Positions 34,445 through 44,486 are shown, counted from the stretch's first letter. The stretch is DNA of 64,000 nt from Pseudomonas lurida (GCF_002563895.1 NZ_PDJB01000001.1:3207501-3271500), one strand, 5' to 3'. Translations and numbers: made by a program. The notes: generated from the sequence alone by a model not told the origin.

Positions 34445-35479
34445 ATGCACGCTCAGTTGACCCGCCGTACCCAACGCACTTCCCTCTCGCTGGCCCTTGC
34501 CCTGCTCCCCCTGGGCTTGCTTGGCGTGGCCCATGCGGAAATGCCCGAGGCGCCGACCAAAGCCGTCGTCAGCCCTCAAGCCGGCTTCGGCGCCCTCAAG
34601 CACGTCAAGGCCGGGCTGCTGGACGTGGCCTACGCCGAGGTCGGGCCGGCTACTGGCCCAGCAGTGATCCTGCTGCACGGCTGGCCCTACGATATCGACA
34701 GCTATGCCCAGGTCGCCCCGCTGCTGGCGGCCCAGGGTTATCGCGTGCTGATCCCGTACGCGCGGGGGTATGGCGACACCCGGTTCCTCTCGGATAAAAC
34801 CCTGCGCAACGGCCAGCCGGCGGCGCTGGCCGCTGACGTGATCGACTTCATGGACGCGCTGAAGATCCAGCAAGCCGTACTCGGCGGCTACGACTGGGGC
34901 GCGCGCTCGGCGGACATTGTCTCGGCGTTGTGGCCGGAGCGGGTCAAGGCCTTGGTGTCGGTCAGCGGTTACCTGATCGGCAACCAGGCCGCGGGCAAGA
35001 ACCCGTTGCCACCCAAGGCCGAATTGCAATGGTGGTATCAGTTCTACTTCGCCACCGAGCGCGGCGCTGCGGGTTACCAGAAAAACACCCACGACTTCGC
35101 CAAGCTGATCTGGCAACTGGCATCGCCGCAATGGAAGTTCGATGACGCCACGTTCGACCGCAGTGCCAAAGGCCTGGAAAACCCGGATCACGTGGCGATC
35201 ACCGTGTTCAACTACCGCTGGCGCCTGGGCCTGGCCCAGGGCGAGACGCAGTACGCCCCGCTGGAACAGAAACTTGCCCAGGCACCGTCCATTGGCGTGC
35301 CCACCATCACCCTCGAAGGCGACGCCAACGGTGCCCCGCACCCGGCACCCGAGGACTACGCCAAGCGCTTCACCGGCAAGTATGCGTTCCGCCTGATCAA
35401 GGGTGGCATCGGCCACAACTTGCCTCAGGAAGCACCCGAGGCGTTTGCCAAGGCGATCATTGACGCGGATCACCTGTGA
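34445..35479 (+). CDS. exported alpha/beta hydrolase, epoxide-hydrolase type
   Basis: A 344-residue alpha/beta hydrolase with an Arg-containing signal peptide (RRTQRTSLSLALALLPLGLLGVAHAE). The oxyanion block is LLHGWPYDIDSY. The nucleophile elbow GGYDWGAR has Asp rather than Ser, as in epoxide hydrolases and haloalkane dehalogenases; the His is in GGIGHNLPQEAPE. Substrate unknown. GCAGGAGG lies upstream of the ATG. It converges on the permease gene, their 3' ends overlapping by 23 bases. Confidence 0.88.
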   Translation: MHAQLTRRTQRTSLSLALALLPLGLLGVAHAEMPEAPTKAVVSPQAGFGALKHVKAGLLDVAYAEVGPATGPAVILLHGWPYDIDSYAQVAPLLAAQGYRVLIPYARGYGDTRFLSDKTLRNGQPAALAADVIDFMDALKIQQAVLGGYDWGARSADIVSALWPERVKALVSVSGYLIGNQAAGKNPLPPKAELQWWYQFYFATERGAAGYQKNTHDFAKLIWQLASPQWKFDDATFDRSAKGLENPDHVAITVFNYRWRLGLAQGETQYAPLEQKLAQAPSIGVPTITLEGDANGAPHPAPEDYAKRFTGKYAFRLIKGGIGHNLPQEAPEAFAKAIIDADHL

Positions 35480-36887
35480 TCGAGCGTGTCGTCTTCACCC
35501 AGTGGGCGCCCTTATAGCGTGAGAACGAATAGGCGATCCACAGCCAGATAAACCAGGCCGGCATCACGCACAGCGCCAGGCGTGTATCCGGCCGCAGCGC
35601 CAACAAGCCGAGCACGAACGCCATGAACGCCAGGGAAAACCAGGCCATCGGTACTCCGCCCGGCATCTTGTAGAGGGATTTGGCGTGCAAGTCCGGGCGC
35701 TGTTTGCGGTAGGCGATGTAGGACGCCAGGATCGTCGACCAGGTAAAGATCACCAGGATCGCCGACACCGTCGACACGATGGTGAAGGCGGTCATCACCT
35801 CCGGCACCACAAACAGCAACACCAGCCCCAACAGCATCAGCAAGGTGGTGAATGCCAGGCTGATAAACGGCACGCTACTGGTCGACAGGCGCCGGAAGAT
35901 CCCTGGCGCGTCCCCCAGGTCAGCCAAGCCGAACAGCATGCGGCTGGCAGAAAATACCCCGCTATTGGCTGAAGACGCGGCCGACGTCAGCACCACGAAG
36001 TTGACGATGCCTGCTGCGGCGGGAAAGCCTGCCACCAGGAACAACTCCACGAACGGACTCTTGCTCGGCGAGACTTGCTGCCATGACGTCACCGCGATGA
36101 TGCACGCGAGGGCCAGTACATAAAACAGGATGATGCGCAGCGGGATCGAGTTGATCGCCTTGGGCAGCGTCTTCTCCGGCGCGCGGGTTTCAGCGGCGGC
36201 CGTGCCGATCAACTCGGTACCGGCGAAGGAAAAGATCGCCATCTGGAACCCGGCGAAAAAGCCGAACAGGCCGTTGGGAAACGCCGCCTGCTTGTCCAGC
36301 AAGTGGTTCAACGACGCGGTGACGCCGGTGGGCGAGACAAACGAGCTGGCGATCAGCACCAGGCTCACGCTGATCAGGGTCACCACGGCGATGATCTTGA
36401 TGATCGCGAACCAGAACTCCACTTCGCCAAACAGCTTGACCGTCAGCACGTTTAACGCGAACAGCGTCAACAGCATGCCCACGGCGGGCATCCAGGCCGG
36501 CACATGAGGAAACCAGTACTGGAAAAAACCGCCGACGACCACCGCGTCCCCCACCACGGCCACGCTCCAGCTCAGCCAGTACGACCAGCCGAGAAAGAAC
36601 GCCGCGCGTGGTCCCAGGTACGCACCGGCAAAGTCAGCGAAGCTCTTGAAGTCAAGGTTGGACAGCAACAGCTCACCCATCGCGCGCATCACGAAATACA
36701 CGAACAGCCCGATGATCATGTAGATCAGGATGATCGAAGTACCGGACAACGCAATGATCTTGCCGGAGCCCATGAACAGGCCGGTGCCGATCGCACCGCC
36801 CATGGCCATCAACTGGATATGGCGGTTGCTCAGGGTGCGTTGCAACGCGGGCTTTTCACACAGCCCAGGCGTGGTTGTTTTCATCAC
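35457..36887 (-). CDS. amino acid permease, CycA-like
   Basis: A 476-residue APC-family permease with 12 predicted helices. It follows E. coli CycA (D-serine/D-alanine/glycine importer) closely: NRHIQL-A-GGAIGTGLFMGSGK at the N-terminus, MRAMGELLLSNL, GFFAGFQ-A-F-F, INSIP-RI, SPFVELF and FVVLTSAASSANSGVFS-SRMLFGLA. It probably imports D-amino acids or glycine across the inner membrane, but substrate range in Pseudomonas homologues differs. It lies 57 bases downstream of the amidohydrolase gene on the same strand, so the two likely share a transcript. Confidence 0.88.
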   Translation of the reverse strand: MMKTTTPGLCEKPALQRTLSNRHIQLMAMGGAIGTGLFMGSGKIIALSGTSIILIYMIIGLFVYFVMRAMGELLLSNLDFKSFADFAGAYLGPRAAFFLGWSYWLSWSVAVVGDAVVVGGFFQYWFPHVPAWMPAVGMLLTLFALNVLTVKLFGEVEFWFAIIKIIAVVTLISVSLVLIASSFVSPTGVTASLNHLLDKQAAFPNGLFGFFAGFQMAIFSFAGTELIGTAAAETRAPEKTLPKAINSIPLRIILFYVLALACIIAVTSWQQVSPSKSPFVELFLVAGFPAAAGIVNFVVLTSAASSANSGVFSASRMLFGLADLGDAPGIFRRLSTSSVPFISLAFTTLLMLLGLVLLFVVPEVMTAFTIVSTVSAILVIFTWSTILASYIAYRKQRPDLHAKSLYKMPGGVPMAWFSLAFMAFVLGLLALRPDTRLALCVMPAWFIWLWIAYSFSRYKGAHWVKTTRSITGDPRQ

Positions 36888-36944
36888 AAAACCTCTTGTT
36901 ATGTTTTTGAGTTTTGGCAGAAAAAAAGTCGAGTGCTGGTGGTG

Positions 36945-37979
36945 TTATGGGGTGTTGCTTTCGAAGCCGTGCAGCACGTTGACGGCGTTGATGCCGATCT
37001 CGTCGACCATGTAGCCGCCTTCCATCACGAACAACGTGGGCACGCCCACGCTGGCGATGATTTCGCCCATGCCGAGGAAGTCCTGGCTGTCGAGCAGGAA
37101 GTGGCTGATGGGGTCGTCCTTGAAGGTGTCCACGCCCAGGGAGATCACCAGCACTTCAGGCGCAAAGCGACGCAATTGCTGGCAAGCGTCGATCAGGGCG
37201 GTTCGGTACTCGGCCCAGCTGGTGTTTTTTGGCAACGGATAATTCAGGTTGAACCCCTCCCCGGCCCCTGCGCCGCGCTCACCGCGAGCGCCGGAGAAAT
37301 ACGGATAGGACACCGCCGGATCGCCGTGCAAGGAGATGAACATCACGTCCGCACGGTCGTAGAAAATATTTTGCGTGCCGTTGCCGTGATGGAAATCCAC
37401 ATCCAGCACCGCCACGCGCTTGGCGCCTTGCGTGATGGCCTGCTGCGCGGCAATCGCGGCGTTGTTGAGGTAGCAATAGCCGCCCATGTATTCACGCGCG
37501 GCATGATGGCCCGGTGGGCGGCAGAGGGCGAAGGCGCTGTTGTGGCCTTCGTCCAGCAGCGCCAGGCCGGTCAATGCAATATCGGCACTGGTCCTGACCG
37601 CATCCCACGTGGTGCGCGTAATCGGCGAACCGGCGTCCATGGCAAAGAAGCCGAGCTTGCCGTCAATGAAATCCGGCACCTGCTGGTTGGCCAGGTCACG
37701 TACCGGCCACACCAGGGGCAACGCGTCATGCGTGCGACCGATGGCGGTCCATTCGGCCCAGGCGGTTTCCAGGAACGCCACGTAACGCTCGCTGTGGGCG
37801 GCGACGTAACAGGCGCGGTCAAAGCGGCGCGGCGTGATGATATCGCCCAGGCCAACTTGCCTGACGCGGTCACGCACGGTGTCGGCGCGGCTCGGTTGTT
37901 CGAACGAGGGCTTGAGCACGCCATCCTTGAGTTCGGTGCCATGGTGCAAACGGTGGGCTTCGCTGAAAACAGTCAACAT
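36945..37979 (-). CDS. acetylpolyamine amidohydrolase / histone deacetylase family
   Basis: A 344-residue zinc-dependent deacetylase. It resembles acetylpolyamine amidohydrolase in blocks LCRPPGHHA, GYC-NNAA-AAQ, ILDVDFHHGNGTQ-like AVLDVDFHHGNGTQ, SLHGDPA, SLGVDTF-DPIS-F and VMEGGY. Ligands are the Asp and His of DVDFHHG and the later Asp in LGVDTFKDD. I start at ATG 37979 (LTVFSEAHRLHHG, the family N-terminus), GGCGGA lying 7 bases before; longer in-frame starts go to 38024. Probably frees polyamines or related amines from N-acetyl groups. Divergent from an Lrp regulator. Confidence 0.88.
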   Translation of the reverse strand: MLTVFSEAHRLHHGTELKDGVLKPSFEQPSRADTVRDRVRQVGLGDIITPRRFDRACYVAAHSERYVAFLETAWAEWTAIGRTHDALPLVWPVRDLANQQVPDFIDGKLGFFAMDAGSPITRTTWDAVRTSADIALTGLALLDEGHNSAFALCRPPGHHAAREYMGGYCYLNNAAIAAQQAITQGAKRVAVLDVDFHHGNGTQNIFYDRADVMFISLHGDPAVSYPYFSGARGERGAGAGEGFNLNYPLPKNTSWAEYRTALIDACQQLRRFAPEVLVISLGVDTFKDDPISHFLLDSQDFLGMGEIIASVGVPTLFVMEGGYMVDEIGINAVNVLHGFESNTP

Positions 37980-38098
37980 GTGGGGCATCCGCCAGTAAAA
38001 GACAGGTCTATTTTGTTCTGGCAACGCCGGGCTTTCTTTGCTTTTAGTTGCGTCACTGTTAGCGTTATCGGGACGTTTTTGCCATTCCGAGCCTAGTT

Positions 38099-38590
38099 AT
38101 GAAAAATAAATCCAAACAGGTCGCTCTTGACGACACCGATCTCGCCATCCTCGCCCTGCTGCAGGCAGACGCCAGTATTTCCAACGCGCAACTGAGCGAG
38201 CGTCTGTCCCTGAGCCTCACGCCTTGCTGGCGCCGACGCAAACGCCTGGAAGAAGAAGGCGTGATCAAGGACTACCAGGCCAACCTGGACCGCAAGATGC
38301 TCGGGCTCGACATCATGGCGTTCGTCCACGTGCGTTTCGCGATCCATACCGACCATGCGCCAGACGCCTTCGAGGCCGTGGTGAAGGAGCTGCCGCAGGT
38401 GTTGTCGTGCCACAAGATCACGGGCGATGCGGATTACCTGTTGCAGGTCCTGGCGCAAGACCTGGACAGCTACAGCGAGTTTGTCGAGAGCGTGCTGCGC
38501 CGGCAGTTGGGGATTGCCTCGATACAGTCGAGCCTGGCGTTGCGTGAGGTGAAGGCAACGAGCCGAGTGGCTATTTCGAAGCGTGAATGA
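38099..38590 (+). CDS. Lrp/AsnC family transcriptional regulator
   Basis: A 163-residue Lrp-type regulator. The helix-turn-helix spans about residues 9-55 (LDDTDLAILALLQADASISNAQLSERL, then TPCWRRRKRLEEEGVI), followed by the RAM effector-binding domain (FVHVRFAIHTDHAPDAFEAVV, CHKITGDADYLLQVLAQDL). It is divergent from the amidohydrolase-permease pair and is probably their local regulator, sensing an amino acid or amine. The ribosome site is weak. Confidence 0.9.
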   Translation: MKNKSKQVALDDTDLAILALLQADASISNAQLSERLSLSLTPCWRRRKRLEEEGVIKDYQANLDRKMLGLDIMAFVHVRFAIHTDHAPDAFEAVVKELPQVLSCHKITGDADYLLQVLAQDLDSYSEFVESVLRRQLGIASIQSSLALREVKATSRVAISKRE

Positions 38591-38603
38591 GCGTCGACAC
38601 AGG

Positions 38604-38627
38604 GGCTACTGCGTGAAGGCAGTAGCC
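38604..38627 (+). terminator. hairpin after Lrp gene
   Basis: GGCTACTGC (38604-38612) / GCAGTAGCC (38619-38627), 9-bp stem with 6-nt loop, 13 bases after the stop, no T-run. Confidence 0.5.
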
Positions 38628-38710
38628 ATACCCCTCCCATTCCTGATGTGAAAAATTCGTTAACTAATTCTCACCAAAGTCTTTTTCCCGACAGTTCGAT
38701 CTGGCACACT

Positions 38711-38729
38711 GATGCGAATAATTATCAAC
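38711..38729. promoter_or_regulatory. candidate Fur box upstream of siderophore receptor
   Basis: The 19-bp window beginning GATGCGAATAATTATCA matches about 12 of 19 positions of the Fur consensus GATAATGATAATCATTATC. It lies 46 bases before the receptor start, within the AT-rich promoter region. Confidence 0.55.
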
Positions 38730-38774
38730 ATCTTTATTATTCGCTAAGGACAGCGTTCGGGGAGAGTCAGGTCC

Positions 38775-40928
38775 ATGTCTGTGCAACAACTCGGCGGCAA
38801 AGGTTTTTCACCCAGTTTGATGGCGTTGGCCGTCTGTCTTGCAAGCTCTCAAGCAGTGTTCGCCGCTGATGCGCAAAAGGCCGTGCCACTGGAGCTGGGC
38901 GCTACCCAGATCAGCAGTGAACAGCTCGGAGAGACCACTGAAGGCACGCAGTCCTACACCACCGGCGAGATGGCCACCGCCACCAAGCTCCCCCTGACGA
39001 TGCGCGAGACGCCCCAGGCTGTCACGGTCATTACCCGTCAACGCATGGACGACCAGGCAATGACCAGCGTCAACGACGTGGTCAAGAACACCCCCGGCCT
39101 GTTCCTCAGCCAATCCAGCGGCCCAGGGCGCCAGACGTACAGCTCGCGCGGCTTCGACATCGACAACATGATGTTCGACGGCATCCCCAGCTCCTATTCC
39201 GGCTACGCCAACAGCGTGCAGCCCAACCTGGCGATGTTCGACCGTGTGGAAGTGATTCGCGGCGCCACCGGTCTGGTCACGGGCGCCGGTAACCCTTCGG
39301 CGGCGATCAACTTCGTGCGCAAGCGCCCCACTGCCACACCGCAGGTGTCGATCACTGGCGCCGCCGGTAGCTGGGACGATTATCGCGGCGAGTTCGACGC
39401 CTCCAGCGCCCTGAATGACAGCGGCACCTTGCGCGGCCGCGTAGTGGGCTCCTATCGCGACGCCAACAGTTTCCGCAAGGGAGAAGAAAGCGACCACGGT
39501 CTTTTCTACGCCATCGGCGAAGCCGACCTCAGCGAAAACACCACGGCCACCCTGGGCTTCTCGCGCCAGGAAGACCAGACCAACTTCTTCTGGGGCGGCT
39601 TGCCCATTGGCACCGATGGCCACCACCTGAACCTGCCCCGCTCCACCAACCCCGGCTCTGACTGGGAAAACAAGAAACTGACCATCGACACCGTCTTTGG
39701 TGACATCGAACATCGCTTCGACAACGGCTGGAAACTCAATATCGCCGGTTCGTCATCACAGTTGGACGGCGTATTCACCGGCACCTACCAATCGCGCTAC
39801 CAGACCACCCTTGCGCGTACCGCCTACCAATCGCACCAGGACGATAAGCAATATGGCCTGGACACTTACTTCAGCGGCCCGGTCGAAGCCTTCGGCCGCA
39901 CCCATGAAGTGGTGGTCGGCACCAGCAAACGCATCTATGACGCTACGTCCAAGGAATACAGCCCCTACGACACCAACTACCCGCTCAATGGCGCAAAGCC
40001 GGACTTCGTACGCGATGGCAAAGGCCACAGCATCACCACTCAGGATGGCGTCTACCTGACCACCCGCCTGAACCTCGCGGACCCGCTCAAGGTGATCCTT
40101 GGTGCACGGGTGGATTGGTACGACTACGATGACCGCCAGGGCGACGGCGACTATAAAGTCACCCGCAATCTCACGCGCTACGCCGGCGTGATCTATGACC
40201 TGAATGACCAATACTCGGTCTACGCCAGCTACACCGACATCTTCACACCGCAGACAAGCCGAGACTTTTCGGACAAGCCACTGGAACCTATCGTCGGCGA
40301 AAACTACGAGGTGGGTATCAAGGGCGAATACTTCAACGGCGCGCTCAATGCCAGCCTGGCCGTGTTCCAGATCGACCAGAAAAACCGCGCGACGCTGCCA
40401 GACAGCCAGGTGGGATGCCCGATCACCGCCTGCTATGAGGCCTCCGGCCTGGTACGCAGCCAAGGTATCGACCTTGAGCTGCAAGGCGCGCTCACTGAAA
40501 ACTGGCAAGTCGGCGGTGGCTTCACCTACACCCGCGCCCATTACATCAAGGACACCAACTCGGCCAACGACAACCAGCGCTTCGACACCGACACCCCGGA
40601 GCGCCTGTTCAAGCTCACCACGTCCTACCGGTTCCAGGGCCCGCTGGAAAAACTGCGCATCGGCGGCAACGTCTACTGGCAGAGCCGCATGTACAACGAT
40701 GTGGTCCTGGCCAATAGCAGTACCTATCGCCTGGAGCAAGGCAGCTATGCCGTTGCAGACGTCATGGCCGGCTACCAGGTGAACAAGCACCTGGACCTGC
40801 AGTTGAACGTCAACAACATCTTCGACCGCACCTACTACTCGGCAATCGCCACCAGCCCGATCTGGGGTTCCACCGACACCTACGGCAACCCGCGCAGCTT
40901 TGGCGTCACGGCTAAATACAGCTTCTGA
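38775..40928 (+). CDS. TonB-dependent siderophore receptor
   Basis: A 717-residue outer-membrane receptor of the FhuE/ferrichrome type. Signal peptide (LMALAVCLASSQAVFA-AD), plug domain from about 75 to 200 (MRETPQAVTVITRQRMDDQ, SRGFDIDNMMFDGIP, EVIRGATGLVTGAGNPSAAINFVRK), then a 22-strand barrel ending NPRSFGVTAKYSF with terminal Phe. There is no N-terminal signalling (STN) domain, so no anti-sigma signalling. GGGGAGAG precedes ATG. The candidate Fur box suggests iron repression. It stands alone; the xenosiderophore is unknown. A hairpin follows. Confidence 0.93.
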   Translation: MSVQQLGGKGFSPSLMALAVCLASSQAVFAADAQKAVPLELGATQISSEQLGETTEGTQSYTTGEMATATKLPLTMRETPQAVTVITRQRMDDQAMTSVNDVVKNTPGLFLSQSSGPGRQTYSSRGFDIDNMMFDGIPSSYSGYANSVQPNLAMFDRVEVIRGATGLVTGAGNPSAAINFVRKRPTATPQVSITGAAGSWDDYRGEFDASSALNDSGTLRGRVVGSYRDANSFRKGEESDHGLFYAIGEADLSENTTATLGFSRQEDQTNFFWGGLPIGTDGHHLNLPRSTNPGSDWENKKLTIDTVFGDIEHRFDNGWKLNIAGSSSQLDGVFTGTYQSRYQTTLARTAYQSHQDDKQYGLDTYFSGPVEAFGRTHEVVVGTSKRIYDATSKEYSPYDTNYPLNGAKPDFVRDGKGHSITTQDGVYLTTRLNLADPLKVILGARVDWYDYDDRQGDGDYKVTRNLTRYAGVIYDLNDQYSVYASYTDIFTPQTSRDFSDKPLEPIVGENYEVGIKGEYFNGALNASLAVFQIDQKNRATLPDSQVGCPITACYEASGLVRSQGIDLELQGALTENWQVGGGFTYTRAHYIKDTNSANDNQRFDTDTPERLFKLTTSYRFQGPLEKLRIGGNVYWQSRMYNDVVLANSSTYRLEQGSYAVADVMAGYQVNKHLDLQLNVNNIFDRTYYSAIATSPIWGSTDTYGNPRSFGVTAKYSF

Positions 40929-40940
40929 CCGCTATCCGAT

Positions 40941-40966
40941 AACGGCTACCCGCCCGGGTAGCCGTT
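40941..40966 (+). terminator. hairpin after siderophore receptor
   Basis: AACGGCTACCC (40941-40951) / GGGTAGCCGTT (40956-40966), 11-bp stem with a 4-nt loop, 12 bases after the stop. Confidence 0.75.
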
Positions 40967-40968
40967 GC

Positions 40969-40995
40969 TAAAGTCCCGCCTCCCGATGCCGATAT
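40969..40995 (+). promoter_or_regulatory. FliA (sigma-28) promoter of polytopic chemoreceptor
   Basis: TAAAGTCC, an 11-nt spacer and GCCGATAT match sigma-28 consensus at 13 of 16 positions. It begins 2 bases after the preceding terminator stem and is 98 bases before the chemoreceptor start. Confidence 0.75.
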
Positions 40996-41093
40996 ACGTT
41001 TGGCATCACAGAATCCAATAAAAACCAAGAAACCTGATTCGCTCCAACCTGCCCCTCGCTTTGTCTCGGCCAGACCACATGGAGTAAGTGTGA

Positions 41094-42587
41094 ATGCCCA
41101 CTCGCACGCGTTTTTTCGAGCACTACCGCAAAGCCGACCGCATCATGCTCGCATTGGTCTGGCTGATGTTCCTGTTCTCCCTAGGCCTGGCGTTCTGGCA
41201 CGACACCCTGATGCAGGCCGTGATAGTCGGCGGTGGCACCAGCGTGGTGCTGACCGCGCTCTACCGCGCCATCGGTGGCACCCGTGTGATGCGTTGTGCC
41301 CTTGGCGCAGGCTTGATGGTCATGGCAGCGCTGCATATCAACCAGGCCCAGGGCGTGATCGAATCGCACTTCGGGATCTTTGCATTACTGGCGGTGCTGA
41401 CGTTTTACCGTGACTGGCTGCCGATCCTGGTCGCAGCGGCCACCATCGCCGTGCACCACGTGGTGTTCCATGCCTTGCAACATCAAGGCTTCCCGGTGTT
41501 CGTGATGGAGCACCACGGCGGCTGGACGATGGTGTTCGTGCATGCGTTCTACGTCGTGATGGAGACCGTCGCCCTGCTTTACCTCGCCGTGCACAGCCAG
41601 GCCGAAGCGGTCGAAGGCCAGGAAATGCTCGAGAAGATGCTCGCGGTGACCTCCCAATTCAGCGCACAGACTGCCCAAGGCGAGGGCAAGGTGCATGTTT
41701 CGCTGGCCAAACGGTTCGACCACTTCCTGCAGCAGATCACCCACCTGATCGACGGCGTCGCCCGCGATTCCCACGGCCTCGGCCAACTCGGCCAGGAATT
41801 GGCCAGCGCCAGTGGCACCCTGGAAAAAGGCGCGCGGCATCAATTGGCCGAAATCACCGAGATGACCGGCTCGATGCAACGCATGGAGGACGCCATGGGC
41901 CACATCGCCGTGCACGTCGAGCAAGCGGTAGACCACGCCGGCAAGGCCAGCCAACAGATCCAGCGCGGGCAGGAAAGCGTCGGCCGCGCCCAGCAGGAAA
42001 TCACCCAGTTGGCTTCACGCCTCAACGGCACCCACGAAACCGTGCAAGGCCTGGCCGTGCAAGCCGAACAGATCGGCACCGTGCTTGAGGTCATCAGCAG
42101 CATCGCTAACCAAACCAATTTGCTCGCCCTCAACGCCGCCATCGAGGCGGCCCGCGCCGGCGAACAAGGCCGTGGCTTCGCCGTGGTCGCCGACGAAGTC
42201 CGTAGCCTCGCGCAACGAACGGCGGTGTCCACCCAGGAAATCAAAACCATCATCGAAGGTCTGCAACACGGCAGCCGCCAAGCGGTCGAAGCCATGCACA
42301 GTAGCCGCCAGGGCGTGGACCGTTGCGTGGAGGACAGCCAGGTGGCCGTCGAAATGCTACGCGCGGTCGGCAATGACATCGCCCACATCGACGACCTGAA
42401 TGGACGAATTGTCACCACCACGCGCGAGCAAACCTCGGCGAACCTGGAGATTGTCGGGCGACTGCAGTCGGTGCAGAGCATTGCGCAAAGCACCGCCGAC
42501 GATGTGGAGACCTTGGCGAGAAGCAGCGAGCGCTTGCCGCCGATTGCGGTGCGCCTGGATGCATTGGGGAGAAGGTTTCATCAATAG
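41094..42587 (+). CDS. methyl-accepting chemotaxis protein with polytopic sensor
   Basis: A 497-residue chemoreceptor whose N-terminal 165 residues are a bundle of about six membrane helices ([85 protein letters not shown]) with His residues in helices 4 and 5. There is no periplasmic sensor domain, so signal may be membrane-derived, such as redox or energy state. The signalling domain has the tip [19 protein letters not shown]. Preceded by a FliA promoter. The ligand is unknown. Confidence 0.9.
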   Translation: MPTRTRFFEHYRKADRIMLALVWLMFLFSLGLAFWHDTLMQAVIVGGGTSVVLTALYRAIGGTRVMRCALGAGLMVMAALHINQAQGVIESHFGIFALLAVLTFYRDWLPILVAAATIAVHHVVFHALQHQGFPVFVMEHHGGWTMVFVHAFYVVMETVALLYLAVHSQAEAVEGQEMLEKMLAVTSQFSAQTAQGEGKVHVSLAKRFDHFLQQITHLIDGVARDSHGLGQLGQELASASGTLEKGARHQLAEITEMTGSMQRMEDAMGHIAVHVEQAVDHAGKASQQIQRGQESVGRAQQEITQLASRLNGTHETVQGLAVQAEQIGTVLEVISSIANQTNLLALNAAIEAARAGEQGRGFAVVADEVRSLAQRTAVSTQEIKTIIEGLQHGSRQAVEAMHSSRQGVDRCVEDSQVAVEMLRAVGNDIAHIDDLNGRIVTTTREQTSANLEIVGRLQSVQSIAQSTADDVETLARSSERLPPIAVRLDALGRRFHQ

Positions 42588-42960
42588 ACCTTGGGGGCGC
42601 CACTGTGCGCCCACACCCTAACTCCACCAACGCCGCGCTGGCCGTTGCACCCCACTGCGAATTTCGTCGGCCGATGCCCTGGATGCTCGGCCTCCCTACA
42701 CGCTGCGATGACAGCCTTGAGTTCAGCATCAAGCCGTGATGCGTCGGGCTACTGGACAGCGGGGTCGGCAACAACCGTGCGCGGGGCGTGTGCCTGGCAA
42801 CAAACGTTCCTGCACTAGCTCCCCCTCACCTGGCCCAATTCCTGCCTCCTTCTCCCTCATCAAGTCGCTGCTGACTACGCGGAAGACTCTTTTGGGCCCC
42901 GCCGCCCAACCGCCTGCACCGATAATCGGTCATCCCCCAGCTATCCCGAGGCCTTCCCCC
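42588..42960. other. gene-free stretch before MHS transporter
   Basis: A weak hairpin, GGGCGC (42595-42600) / GCGCCC (42607-42612), follows the chemoreceptor and could terminate it. The rest is unremarkable; the transporter frame is open upstream to 42736, but no ribosome site supports an earlier start. Confidence 0.4.
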
Positions 42961-44298
42961 ATGACGAGCCCCTCCACCGAACAGGTCAGCCCTCAAACCC
43001 TGAAAAAGGTCATCATCGCCGCCGGCATCGGTAACTTCGTCGAGTGGTTTGACTTCGCCGTCTACGGGTTCCTGGCCACCACCATCGCCCAGCAATTCTT
43101 CCCCAGCGGCGACGCCAGCGCGGCGTTGCTGAAGACCTTCGCCGTGTTCGCCGTGGCCTTCGCCTTCCGGCCCCTGGGCGGCATTTTCTTTGGCATGCTG
43201 GGTGACCGGATCGGCCGTAAACGCACCCTGGCCATGACGATCCTGTTGATGGCCGGCGCCACCACGCTGATCGGCCTGCTCCCCACCTACGCCGCCATTG
43301 GTGTCGCGGCGCCGATTCTTCTGTCGCTGATTCGTTGTGCCCAAGGCTTCTCCGCCGGGGGTGAATACGCCGGTGCCTGTGCCTATTTGATGGAGCATGC
43401 GCCGAGTGACAAACGTGCCTGGTACGGCAGCTTTGTGCCGGTGTCGACGTTTTCCGCCTTCGCTGCCGCCGCCGTGGTGGCGTACGCCTTGGAAGCGTCG
43501 TTATCTGCCGAAGCGATGGGCAGCTGGGGCTGGCGCCTGCCATTCCTGATCGCCGCACCGTTGGGCCTGGTCGGGCTCTACCTGCGCTGGAAGCTGGACG
43601 AGACACCCGCCTTCCAGGCCGTGAAGGAAGAGCACGCAGTCGCCCACTCGCCACTCAAGGAAACGCTGCGCAACCATGGTGCGGCGATCTGCTGCCTGGG
43701 CGCTTTTGTATCACTGACGGCGCTGTCGTTTTATATGTTCACCACCTACTTCGCCACGTATCTGCAAGTGGCCGGTGGGCTGAGCCGTGCGATGGCGTTG
43801 CTGGTGTCGCTGATTGCATTGATCTTCGCGGCGGCGATTTGCCCGCTGGCGGGGTGGTATTCGGATCGAGTGGGACGTCGGGTCACCGTGATGACCGCGT
43901 GCGTGTTGTTGATCGTGGTGGTGTATCCATCATTCCTGATGGCCAGTTCCGGCTCGTTCGCGGCGTCGATCGTCGGCGTGATGCTGTTGGCGGTGGGAGC
44001 GGTGTTGTGTGGCGTGGTCACGGCGGCGTTGCTATCGGAGACCTTCCCGACACGCACGCGGTACACCGCCTCCGCGATTACCTACAACATGGCTTACACG
44101 ATCTTCGGCGGCACCGCGCCGCTGGTCGCGACCTGGTTGATCAGTACCACGGGCAGTAACCTGTCACCGGCGTTTTACCTGATTGCAGTGGCGCTGCTGG
44201 CGTTGGCTGGCGGGTTGGCGCTGCCGGAGACATCGAGGATTTCCCTGCACGACGTGGGCACGGAGGAAAAAGACGCGGAGCCGTTGCTGTCGCGGTAA
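42961..44298 (+). CDS. MFS transporter, metabolite:H+ symporter (ProP/ShiA-like)
   Basis: A 445-residue 12-helix transporter of the MHS family. Diagnostic features are the first-helix signature GNFVEWFDFAVYGFLA, the loop 2-3 motif GMLGDRIGRKRTLA and the later repeat WYSDRVGRRV. Members import osmolytes or organic acids (proline/betaine, citrate, shikimate, alpha-ketoglutarate) with protons; the substrate is not decided by sequence. I start at ATG 42961 because its N-terminus (TSPSTEQVSPQTLKKVIIAAGIG) is family-like. The 180-bp repeat array begins 8 bases after its stop. Confidence 0.87.
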   Translation: MTSPSTEQVSPQTLKKVIIAAGIGNFVEWFDFAVYGFLATTIAQQFFPSGDASAALLKTFAVFAVAFAFRPLGGIFFGMLGDRIGRKRTLAMTILLMAGATTLIGLLPTYAAIGVAAPILLSLIRCAQGFSAGGEYAGACAYLMEHAPSDKRAWYGSFVPVSTFSAFAAAAVVAYALEASLSAEAMGSWGWRLPFLIAAPLGLVGLYLRWKLDETPAFQAVKEEHAVAHSPLKETLRNHGAAICCLGAFVSLTALSFYMFTTYFATYLQVAGGLSRAMALLVSLIALIFAAAICPLAGWYSDRVGRRVTVMTACVLLIVVVYPSFLMASSGSFAASIVGVMLLAVGAVLCGVVTAALLSETFPTRTRYTASAITYNMAYTIFGGTAPLVATWLISTTGSNLSPAFYLIAVALLALAGGLALPETSRISLHDVGTEEKDAEPLLSR

Positions 44299-44306
44299 GT
44301 CCTTGA

Positions 44307-44486
44307 GGGAGCTGTCGAGCTTTAGCGAGGCTGCGAAAGCGGTAGGTCAGCCGATGAAAAGGCCAGCAGTGCCGCCGCCTTCGCAGCCTCGCTGGGGCTC
44401 GACAGCTCCCACAGTTGAGCTTCGCCACGGCTCCAATCGCGCTCGCAGGCATAACCCAGCCCCAACCAGCACAACCGATCCCTTGT
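44307..44486. repeat. 180-bp tandem repeat, unit 1
   Basis: First of three head-to-tail units. It contains nested inverted repeats: GGGAGCTGTCGAGC (44307-44320) / GCTCGACAGCTCCC (44397-44410) and GCGAGGCTGCGAA (44325-44337) / TTCGCAGCCTCGC (44380-44392), together a 104-bp cruciform, then about 76 bp of linker. Confidence 0.9.

Noticed and set aside
36504..38096. 530-residue plus-strand open frame
   Set aside because: Antisense to the permease start and the amidohydrolase; His/Val-rich and without domain features.
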